From positions 5,004,501 through 5,068,500 of the forward strand of contig JAGMUV010000002.1 of NCBI GenBank assembly GCA_020744425.1: DNA of 64,000 bases. The letters run 5' to 3'. The notes beneath the pieces are model-generated. The model was given only the letters and a program-made list of their open reading frames with translations, ran no database searches and was not told where the DNA came from. Source of the stretch: Dactylonectria macrodidyma. Lineage: Eukaryota > Ascomycota > Sordariomycetes > Hypocreales > Nectriaceae. Position 1 is the stretch's first letter, and every line of letters begins with the position of its first letter. Shown here piece after piece: positions 55,501 to 64,000 of this stretch. The translations under genes and the position numbers were made by a program.

Positions 55501-55614
55501 GAGGTAGTCTTGTCCCAAATAGCGGCCTTTGGAAAAGATAGTGAAGCATTCAACACAAGTCGAGAATAGACCGCACAAGCCGGCCAATCCAACTGCCAGT
55601 CCAACAGGTTCCAT
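52593..55614 (-). CDS. HeLo-domain protein fused to a degenerate AAA+-like ATPase domain
   Basis: Three exons (55614-54187, 54127-53756, 53588-52593) give 931 residues. Residues 1 to about 215 are a HeLo domain: MEPVGLAVGLAGLCGLFSTC, a following GRYLGQDY and a Leu-Arg-Leu-x-x-Trp-Gly block, as in the N-terminus of Podospora HET-S. The middle (about 330-600) contains FHPGMQLYSPHDWYFHNRH and QDPVSFHLAG. The C-terminal third matches the order of fungal AAA ATPases with a DUF7025-type front: CGEYIVDMCAYRRF, a Tyr/Asp-rich stretch, TIYGFHLEKHVW, then the P-loop position reading FQGPAAAMAV (749-756; no GKT) and the Walker B position CIFVIEDP. ATP binding should be lost. HeLo domains attack membranes in fungal cell death. 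Intron 2 is long (167 nt) and may hide an exon. It is divergent from a broken kinase gene. Confidence 0.82.
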
Positions 55615-56731
55615 AATGGCGAGATTCGAAGTAGTCACGCAAAAAAATGACGCTCTCAACGCAGCCAATGTGAGGAGATGAAGAGACGCATCTATAATGG
55701 GTAGATATAGGAAAGCAAAGAGTTGTGTGGTTGCCAGTGAGCGCTTGTCGGGGGAAATGTGGGTTGTATGGTTCATAGTCTAATTTTTACTCTTTTCTAG
55801 GAGTGGAATTTGTTATAACTACTAGAGCGGGCTTTGTCAGCCAGGCTGTACAGAACAATTTGAACAGAACGCCTAATCTTCTCCTCCGCGGCCCTGGCTT
55901 GTTTTCAGGTGGCTGTGCATTCATAGGCTGAATATTCGACCGCATGGAGCCGAACCAGTCGATGCAGGGGTAGCTTAGACTTGCTATTGGACATAACCTG
56001 GCGCCATTGCAGCCAAGGCGGCCTAGGAAATACGCCTTGGGTGCTATCAACACCAGTGCTCTGCAGGACTCAATCAGGGTGTGTGTGGGAAAAGCATTGA
56101 TTGGGGAGAAGCCGCTATCTATGCACACCAATCAGATGACTCATTTCCTCGGGGATATTGCGAGCCAGCCATTAACTAATAAAACTACCTAGAACGCCGA
56201 GTAACATGACGCTGTGTATCTGTAGATTTCTCGGGTTTTTTCTATACTATTTAAATTTATAAATAAGTGCGAGCTAAGGAGAGACAGGTGCCTCATAGTA
56301 GCTTCCCGTATTCATGTCAACAAAGTCAATCTGGATTTGACTTTAGAAAGAAATCTCTGTCTTCGTGAGCAACTGCGGTAGAAACGAGCTTGGAGAGAAG
56401 AATGGAAGGGAGCGCAAACACAAGGGAAAGCAGAAAGTGCAAGATGCAGAAGTCCCCGATTGCGTGGAACATCTACCGCCGCCGTGACAACTGCTGGCGC
56501 AAGGACCGCCCAACAGCACACTATTAGACAAACGACTGCGCCATTTCATCAAAAGAATGAGTGATGGCCACTTTTAGCATTTCTTCGTGATTATCTGAGT
56601 TTCACTCTGACCCGAGCCAAATGCACGTGACTATTGTCGTGACCCTGCATACGCCTTTCGAATTCATTGAAAAGAAAACAAGAACACCACTGAGAACAAA
56701 CCAGGCTCATTCATCAACCGCGCTGTGCAAC
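55615..56731. promoter_or_regulatory. Divergent intergenic region (HeLo gene / kinase relic)
   Basis: 1.1 kb. The frame of the HeLo gene stays open upstream to an ATG at 55776. I prefer 55614 because HeLo domains start at the very N-terminus. The stretch 56225-56275 is AT-rich. There is no gene. Confidence 0.4.
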
Positions 56732-58226
56732 ATGCGTACAACGAAACCGACCATCAGGCCATTTGACAACCCAAAGCGGGGCTCATGCGTTGTGAATTCA
56801 GACATACCCCTGGCTCCTGAACGTCTGTGGCGGAGGCTCTACGTTCGCACACTGGACGATGATCTTGAGAATCTTCGAGGCTTCCAACCTGGTGGATACC
56901 ACCCTATTCAACTGCATGACGAACTTCACGACGGTCAGTACCGGGTCATACATAAACTCGGCCACGGAGGGTCTTCGACCGTATGGCCCTGCCAAGAGCA
57001 GCACGTCGATACACCATCATACGTCGCCATCAAAATTCTTGTGGCCAGCGAGACGGAAAGAGATTGCCGCGAGCTGCTCATGACTTCTAAGCTACACCTA
57101 GAGGGCATAGACAAAGTTCCTTTTGGGGAACACTTATGTATTTCCTCTGAAGCATTTCAAGAGCCAAAGTCCCAATGGAACGTACATTTGCCTGGTGTCT
57201 CCTGTGTCTGGGCCGGTAGTACGAGAAGCAGCAAAATTGACTTTTGTTTCCTCCTCCGAAGAAAGTGACCCTGGAGCTCTCCACAAAGACTTTTCAGAAC
57301 CAGTGGCTGGCGCTTTGGCTGCCCTGCATAGCCGTGGTATCTGCCATGGAGGTATGTTGCCTAATCATATGCGCCTTCGAATCTCGTTCTTAGTTTACAT
57401 GGCAGATTTCCGACCTTCAAACATCCTTCTTGGGCTCGACAGCCTCGAAGGCCTACACGAGGAGCAGGTGCTCTCACGAATCGGGAAGCCGCAAACCAGA
57501 GACGTCCACATTCGCAAGGACACTCGTCCCACTCCGGAAGTACCTTACGCCCCCAAACATCTTGTTTATCCGCTCAACATCTACGAAGTCGATCCTTCGC
57601 TTTTAACGTTGAATGTGCGAGCCATTGACTTTGGCCAATCGTTCGACACAACCCAGCGGCCACTACCCGTCGCCTTCGGTATTCTAGTCAACTACGCCGC
57701 ACCAGAGGTCGTCCTCGACAGTGTCGGCAGTATGACCATGGATCTATGGTCCCTAGGCTGTGCCCTATACTAAATACGCCTAGGTCGACGACTTTTTGAC
57801 GTATTCTAGCTGGGTCGTGTATCCAAGAGTGACTACATGAGCGAGATTGCTTCTTTTTTTGGGGAGCCTCCGGAGCCCTGGGCAGAATACTGGCTCGAAT
57901 CAGACAGCGATTCAAGCACTAGCGAGACTGCATCCGACATGCCTTCGACAGATTCATATATTGATTCACCAGAAGGACGTGCCCGTTCAATTCTCGAGAA
58001 ACTTGCCAGTTGCCACCGCTGTACTGGGGAGGGATGCGAGCACCAACGGTTTCAACTCATTTCTGAAGCCGAAGCTGTGACCCTGGCGGATCTGTTGGAG
58101 AAGTTGTTGAGGTACCGGCCGGAAGAACGGCTGAGCGCGGAGGACGTGTTAAAACACGAGTGGTTCAAAGAGCAGATTGTTGTGGGGGATGGCCCTTATT
58201 CGTATTCCCAATTAAGAAGCTTGTGA
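56732..58226 (+). pseudogene. Disrupted SRPK-like serine/threonine kinase
   Basis: From MRTTKPTIRP (56732) the kinase landmarks appear in order: FQPGGYHPIQLHDELHDG and RVIHKLGHGGSSTVW (glycine loop), YVAIKIL (ATP-binding Lys), then SPNGTYICLVSPVSGPVV (hinge), HGDFRPSNIL (catalytic loop), AIDFGQSF (DFG), YAAPEVVLD and MTMDLWSLGCALY, ending with the C-lobe to 58226. This is the fungal SRPK-like type. The frame is broken three times: one extra G in GGGG at 57125-57128, TAA at 57771, and TAG at 57807 (inside FDVF-stop-LGR, where Gln, CAG, is expected). A 54-nt intron at 57352-57405 is intact. The gene is therefore a recent pseudogene or carries sequence errors. It is divergent from the HeLo gene. 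Confidence 0.75.
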
Positions 58227-58519
58227 ATGCGACGACAATTGGGAAATTGATGGCAAAGCTCTTAGATGCCCATAATTCGTAGATTCAAACGAAGGAGTAC
58301 ACGCGATGCATGAAGAACAAGGAAGATTTCTTCTAGGGAATAATACTTCATGAGATGTATGCCAAGTCAATTACCTTGCCTACAATCTGTGAAGGCAATC
58401 AATAACGTCGTCTCCTTATGATATCGCTGTTTCTGTACTTCCAATCCATTGGCTCTCATTAGTTCTCGGAATTATGAAAGAAAAGCTCCCCCAAACCATC
58501 ATTATCCTCATCGCAAACT

Positions 58520-59938
58520 TCAAGCTGCAGTCACTCGCACGCATGAGCCAAGCTCTACTAATTGTGCAGCCTTCATTGCCTTCCAAAGAGGCGCCCAGGC
58601 TCCCAAAATTGCCGTAACACCTGTACAAAGGATCATCGGGCCATATTGGGTCGCATATCCCATAGTATCTCCAGAAATGGCATTCCCAGCGGAAACAAGA
58701 GCTCCGCTCAAAGGCCCAGCGACAATGAACCCAAGGCCCCGCCCCCCAAGGAGCATGCCAAATACCAACGATGTGTCGATTGATGTATTGTCCCCCTTGA
58801 TATCTTGCAATGCAGCTGACCATGTTGCACTGAATCCGCCAGCGAAGAAGCCGTAAAATACGACGAACAGCACCATCGTGCTGATGTGGCGACTTAGACC
58901 CCAAAGAAGGAAGACTGGGAGAGCGCTTCCAAGTGATGATACCAAGATCACCTTGGACGCCGTGATCTTATCACCAAGCATTCCGTGAATGAGTGACCCA
59001 GGAACTGACGCGAGGGAGAATAGGGCGAGCAGGATCGGGCCACTGACAGTTGACAGCCCGATGGCGTTGGCGTAACTGGCTAGGTATGTGCTAGGCATCA
59101 AGTATCCGAGAGATTGGATAATGATTCCAATTTGGAGCATCCAGAAAGATGTAGAGCCAAGGAACGAGAAGCAAACCGGCCGAGGTCGAGTGTCGTTACT
59201 GAGTTGGACACGAGGCTTCAGGAATATCAGTGTTGGAGATGTCAACACTACTGAGGCGATAGCCCATGAGAGGAGCGTGCTCCGCAGGCTGAATCTCTGC
59301 AGCAAGGCGCTGAACAAGAATGGCATAGCGACACCAACGGCTGACTTGCCAGCCCACATGACGCCGTAGGCAAAACCCTTGCGTTCAACGAACCATTCAT
59401 CCATGTAAAGAGAGATGGGGCTGAAGATCAGGCTGCAGCCCAAGGCGTAGAGCACACCTTGGGTGGCAATGAGGGCGCCAACATTACTGGCAAAGGCCGA
59501 TACTGTGAGGCTCACAGCCGTAATCAGCAGCCCAAGCGGCCCACACCATCTTCGAAGACGTGGATAGCGGTTCAGGAGAATGAAGGCCAGCGGCATCATG
59601 AGATACATGATACCAGTCTGACAAGCTCCGATTGAGGCAATGGCGCTAGGAGATGCGTCGATATCGCTCTGTGTGGTATAGTACTCCTGAAAGATGCCAA
59701 ATGCAACGGAATAGCCTGTGACCCGTTAGTGCGAGGCAAACACCGTCTGAGCGATCGACTTACCCCAGATTGGTGCTTGGGCAACTGTGCAACAAGCGAG
59801 GGCAATGTATGCACCGCGACCTCGATCAGTTGGAGGAAGGGCATCAATTGACACCTGGTCGTCCTCAACTTGCTCTGTCCGTCGCTGCTCGACGGGCGAG
59901 CTAAGCTCGCTTAACTCGTGGATTGTTTGAGTCGACAT
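58520..59938 (-). CDS. MFS monocarboxylate-transporter-like protein
   Basis: Two exons (59938-59764, 59715-58520) give 456 residues. An acidic cytosolic start of about 45 residues is followed by some 12 helices. The first helix region (RGAYIALACCTVAQAPIWG, then YSVAFGIFQEYY), split by the intron, is the conserved entry of fungal MCT-like carriers (Mch/MCT family), which often end this block in FGVFQ. GACQTGIMYLMMP and YGVMWAGKSAVGVAMPFLF follow. Relatives move monocarboxylates, riboflavin or unknown acids; several sit in metabolite clusters. It shares its strand with the P450 at 60431, which lies 493 bp upstream. Confidence 0.88.
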
Positions 59939-60430
59939 ATTTGGGTGATGATGTAAAGGACACAATGATGTCAAAGCAGAGATTTCTTATGCGGTGGAAA
60001 ATGGCTCTTTTATTCGATGAAAGCGATGACTCTGACGGAAAATTTCCCCGCCGATCACGATACGATATGTGATTGGCGTGGCCGGATCTCGGCGCTTTCA
60101 GATGAGAAGGTCATGTCATGCTCTGGTATTTCCGCCGTTAGCTTGGCCGATCATCGCAGCGACAGAAATAAGGTGTGAGTGAGAATCTATCAACCTCAAA
60201 TACCGCAGAATCCTTTCGTTCTAGCCATCTCTCAATTGAATAAATTCCTGATCAAGGCATTCTTGGGATCGGTCGTGATCCTGAATTCTACATTATTAGT
60301 TTCCGGCCCCGTCGCGAGACTTGCATAGCCCGAATCATCATAATCAAGAACGATATTGGCAGGAGAGGCTTAGGCGGAAACATGCGCATGGATCTAACTC
60401 TCAACGTGGATCTATTGAGTCTATATAGAT
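59939..60430. other. Intergenic
   Basis: 492 bp between the P450 3' end and the MCT-like gene (promoter side). No motif was recognised. Confidence 0.45.
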
Positions 60431-62158
60431 CTACTGATTCTCTGTACGCCTTTCCCTTCTCTTCACTCGAATTTTTACTCCACCTGGAGGAACAACGGCC
60501 TCAGTCAGCCAAATGTTAGGTGGCCTCTTCCCACCGTGTTCCTCAGCGAAGGCAATGTCGTAGTTCCGTAGCACATAAGCCAAAATCATCTTCAGCTCAA
60601 AATCGATCAAAAATCGCCCCGGGCAAGCGTGCTTGCCATGGCCAAAGGGCAGGAACTCGGGTGACGTAGAAACGAGGCTTACGGGGGCTATCTTCTCATT
60701 GCGACTCTCCGCAAGCTCGCGCAGTCGAGAGAACCGAAACGGGTCGTACTTTGTCGCATCATCCAGTTTATCCTCATCTGTGTGCGCTGGCTGACTGAGA
60801 AACGACAACAGCGTGTTCTTGGGGAGGTGATAACCACCTGGCGTCTCAACGTTGGACGCCAGAACCTTTCTAAAGATGGCGCGGCCTCCAAACGACTGGA
60901 GACGAAGGGTCTCCCGAGAAACGCTGTCAGCGCGAGTCATCGAGTTAACTTTGGCTTTCGTCCATGCGGCGTCCTTATCGTCTCCAAGGATACGATCAAC
61001 CTCGTCGCGCAATACAGCGATGGTATTGTACTCAGCATCAGAGCCTAGAACATTGAGGATGAGATTTGTCACTTGGATTTTGGTCTGATGCATAGCGCCA
61101 AAGTTGGTGGCAGCAAGGCGGCGGAGCATGGTTGGGAAGTCGTAAAGCTCATGCTGTCGCTCGCGCTGGGCATAGCGGAGGATCATTTGTAGGTGATCTT
61201 GAGGTTCTTCGTGATCCGGGTCTTTGGGATCGACTGGGAGGAGGCCTAACCGCTTCTTCCAGAGAGGGTTGAACCATTTATTCATTTTCCAGAGCAGTCG
61301 TCGAGTCGGGATGTTGATGAGGAGGCCAACCAGAGGCTGGAGGATACGAGGGGTTCCACCTGTGACGCCGGCGTTGATGATGAACCATTCGTTGATCTTG
61401 AGGCAGTTGCGGAGGTATCCCTCATCGCGACCTATTAAGTATCAGTGCCATGCTTGGGATATCATATCGTCAGAACGTACAGAGTGGGAGGCCGACAGTA
61501 AATCTACTCGCAGCCTGGGCGATGATGATCGGGATCGTAGAATCAAGGTCGATTTCCTTCCAATTGGCGGTATCCGTGCCGAAATGCTTGTCGAATACCA
61601 CGCCCAGCTCATTGTTCATGGCAGCACAGATAGCTTCGAGAACCTGGTTCATCTCCGTCTTGACGAGCATGCCCTGCCACGCATCCGATACAAACTTTTC
61701 ATGGCCCATCCCCCACCTCACCTGATCGACCTCTACAAAGGCTTCTTCGACGCTCAACACATTGTCTGGCTGGGCAAGCACCCATTTCATGAGGCTCTGT
61801 GGCATGATGACTTCTTTGCGGAAGCCGAAGCCAGGGATGACAACCGGTTTGCCCTTCTTGACATACTGGAGCCGGCCGTTAGTCTTGCGGTCAAAGGTCA
61901 CGCATCGAGAAGGAGACACACGTCGTTGTAGGCTTCGCGGAACAAGCCCTCGCAGTCGGTATGATACCTCAATCTGGTGCGCAAACTCAAGCGACGCGAG
62001 CCTTCGGGCTGTCCGATGATGGAGATCCCTTGAGGATACGGTACGTCTAGCACATAGCGCTCAATTAAGAACAGGAGGACGAGGCCTGCCACGGCGATTG
62101 AAGTGACGCCGAGAACACTCGCCACCCGTGGGAGATGCTCCACCAGTACAGGTGCCAT
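60431..62158 (-). CDS. Cytochrome P450 monooxygenase
   Basis: Three exons (62158-61922, 61865-61481, 61431-60431) give 540 residues. One N-terminal membrane helix (about residues 12-34) anchors it in the ER. The I-helix region reads FGAMHQTK in place of AGxDTT, as in fungal ent-kaurene-oxidase-like P450s. ExxR is in SRETLRL (Glu381). The heme loop FGHGKHACPGRF carries the ligand Cys477. Wording such as DKHFGTDTANWKEID and ASRFTVGLPLCRDE also fits that group, which acts on terpenes and other hydrophobic metabolites. The exact substrate is unknown. No terpene cyclase or other core enzyme is in the window, but both neighbours are transporters. The partner reductase is encoded elsewhere. Confidence 0.92.
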
Positions 62159-62642
62159 GCTGAAGTTGACACGCGCTGGGTGAGGTGGAAGCGTTGAATG
62201 TCAAGGTATGACAGTTGATAAATGGGGAGGGGACGTGTTTATGATCTGGCGATTCCGGCTAATCTGATGACGAAGCTAAGCCTTTAGCTACGCGTGTCTG
62301 ATGTCAGCGAAAGCACTGTTAGTGCTTATGGCAATGGAATTGCAACATGCGTGATTGGATACCTGTCCCTGGCTAGTTTGTTCTCGCTTGCTCACAAGTC
62401 CCATTTGAGTTCATGTCAAGCTTGTTGAGCGGCTAAGCGGTAAGTAATTGCGCGCAATTTCCCAGCGCGGGAATATACAGCTAAGGGAATCCAGATCCCC
62501 TACAGACCGTTCCACTTCATGAAACATATATCTACGTAGATCCTCAGCGGGAAAACAAGGTTTTGTATTGTGTTCAATCTTGCAAAACCTGAACGACTTA
62601 TCCCATTGGCGTTGTGCGCGTTGATATCAGTGCCCTGTTTCT
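62159..62642. other. Intergenic
   Basis: 484 bp holding the P450 promoter and the 3' end of the right-edge transporter. Nothing specific is seen. Confidence 0.45.
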
Positions 62643-64000
62643 CTATCCTTCCGCCTCGGATTCCGATTCCTTCTTCTTTTCAGCAAGCTCTTTTCCTTGA
62701 AGGTACCGAATTGTAAAGGCAGTTGCAATGAGGCTGAAAGCGATGCAAGCCATCGTGACATAGCCTTTCGGGTAGCGCGGAGCTTCGACTTGCTGCCAGA
62801 TCAAAAGCGGTAACCAAGCCTGGAAAACATACGCCATCTCGTTCATTGCACCAGTTACGAGAGCTCTTTCTTCGTTATCGTCTTTGCAGATCTCATGGGC
62901 CCAAGCAAAAGTGAGACCACTAATTCCTCCTGCAAATCCGGCCATGATATAAGCTGCCCACTTGAGCCCGTTTGGAATGTTCCAAACGGAGAGGCTTATG
63001 TTGACGAAAAGATTGACACAGCCCGAAAATACGATTGGCGGCCATCGAGCGCCGCGGAAAATGGTGTCTGACGACCACGCATACATCAAAGTGACGACGA
63101 TGTCCACGGCCGAGGTGATGGTGGGGTAGATGTTGATGTCGCGAACACTATGGCCTTCGCTTTTGAGCCAGAGCTGGAAGGTAGGCTGCGATCCTGTTCC
63201 ACAACCATTGTTGAAGAAGATGTATAAAAGAGGCAATGCGTAGATGTGCCAGCTCGAAAATATCTTCTTTATCTTTGCCTTGGTGAAGGGTGCCCGCTTC
63301 GCTCGGCCTTCAAATTCCATTCGCTTCTTTGCAAATTCAATCTCTTTCTCAGACAGATACCAGGATTTAGCAATCTCTGGTACGTCAGGCAAGAAGAAAA
63401 AGCTGAGAAGTGCAAGGGGAAGAGAAATGACGGTATCGATGATGAAGAGCCACTGCCAACCTTTGTAGCCATGCTTGCCACCGAGGTTATAGACCGAGGC
63501 CATCAAATAGCCCGAAAACATTCCTCCAATACCACCGCTGGCGTGGAAAATGCAAGAGCGTTTTGCAAGTTCGTCTTTGCGGTACCACGAGCCAATGACG
63601 TACTGCATACCGGGATAAAAAGCACTCTCAGAGAGACCGATGAAGAACCGCAAGGCGTACATTTGGTTGTAATTGGTGCATTTGGCTAGGAGGATGGTTA
63701 AGACGGACCATGTGACCTCGCAACACGGGATCCAAATGGATGGCCGGACTCGAGTGAGCATCAGGTTGCTACAATGAGTTAATCAGTGGTTCAATATGTA
63801 TTCACATAGGAGGCCTCGTACCTTGGGATCTCTCCTAGCACATAACCAACAGTCCAACAGGTTTGCATGTAGTTGAGTTGGTTTCCGTACATTCCAAGAT
63901 CTTCCTTCATTCCAGAGGCAAAGGCATTGTTGATATTAATCTGGTTGAGGTTCTTGCTGAAATAACCTATGCTTGCAAAGGTCAAGATGATGGCGTCCAG
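62643..64000 (-). CDS. MFS allantoate/pantothenate-permease-like transporter, 5' end beyond the window
   Basis: Two exons are visible (from the right edge to 63822, and 63768-62643), joined as GEIPS-NLMLTRVRPSIW. The first helix and the true start lie outside the window. ACS-family marks are NQININNAFASGMKEDLGMYG, YMQTCWTVGYVLGEIP, RFFIGLSESAFYPGMQYVIG and GWQWLFIIDT. The end carries a Lys/Glu-rich cytosolic tail. About ten helices are seen. The likely cargo is a vitamin or amide such as pantothenate or allantoate, but this is family-level only. It lies on the same strand as the P450 and the MCT-like gene. Confidence 0.9.

Noticed and set aside
1..64000. CRISPR arrays, prokaryotic operons or ribosome binding sites
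   Set aside because: None are seen. The window is eukaryotic (spliceosomal introns, fungal families), so prokaryotic features were not called.

Overview
This window is nuclear DNA from a filamentous ascomycete (Pezizomycotina). The evidence is: genes broken by many 50-90 nt GT-AG introns with CTRAC-like branch points; several Zn(II)2Cys6 regulators; fungal-only families (NmrA-like, AAD-type aldo/keto reductase, UPC2-like factor, HeLo domain); a secreted TAKA-type alpha-amylase; a eukaryotic tRNA-Val; and decayed genes whose stop codons look like C-to-T (RIP-type) changes. The species cannot be fixed from the sequence alone.

Layout. 0-4.8 kb: the start of a secreted protein cut by the left edge, a tRNA-Val(AAC), and a long gene-poor stretch. 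4.9-8.9 kb: a secreted type-B carboxylesterase and an AAD-type aldo/keto reductase whose frame requires a 4-nt microexon. 9.5-27.2 kb: a block with four different Zn2Cys6 regulators among an SDR, an NmrA-like protein, a sugar/quinate-type MFS permease and an FAD-dependent oxidoreductase. Three of the regulators are divergent from an enzyme gene. This is the arrangement of small, locally controlled catabolic or secondary-metabolic modules. 28.9-33.4 kb: a CorA-like membrane protein and an amidase, convergent with stops 18 bp apart. 34.1-38.4 kb: a heavily mutated relic of a large fungal-specific protein. 38.4-48.2 kb: alpha-amylase, DHA2-type drug efflux pump, RecQ helicase and an ACS-family MFS transporter, all on the minus strand. 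48.2-52.6 kb: gene-poor, partly very AT-rich DNA around a secreted SGNH hydrolase with a probable GPI tail. 52.6-58.2 kb: an unusual protein joining an N-terminal HeLo (cell-death) domain to an AAA+-like domain that has lost its Walker motifs, divergently paired with a disrupted SRPK-like kinase. 58.5-64 kb: a cytochrome P450 between an MCT-like transporter and an allantoate-permease-like transporter that runs off the right edge.

How the parts fit. The secreted esterase, amylase and SGNH hydrolase plus many MFS carriers suit a plant- or litter-associated fungus. The strongest candidate for something undescribed is the HeLo/AAA-like pseudo-ATPase with its kinase neighbour. The strongest gene-structure oddities are the 4-nt microexon, a GC-AG intron in one regulator, and a UGA-interrupted frame in the CorA-like gene. 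Exon coordinates were derived by hand from splice motifs and frame continuity. They have not been checked with RNA data.
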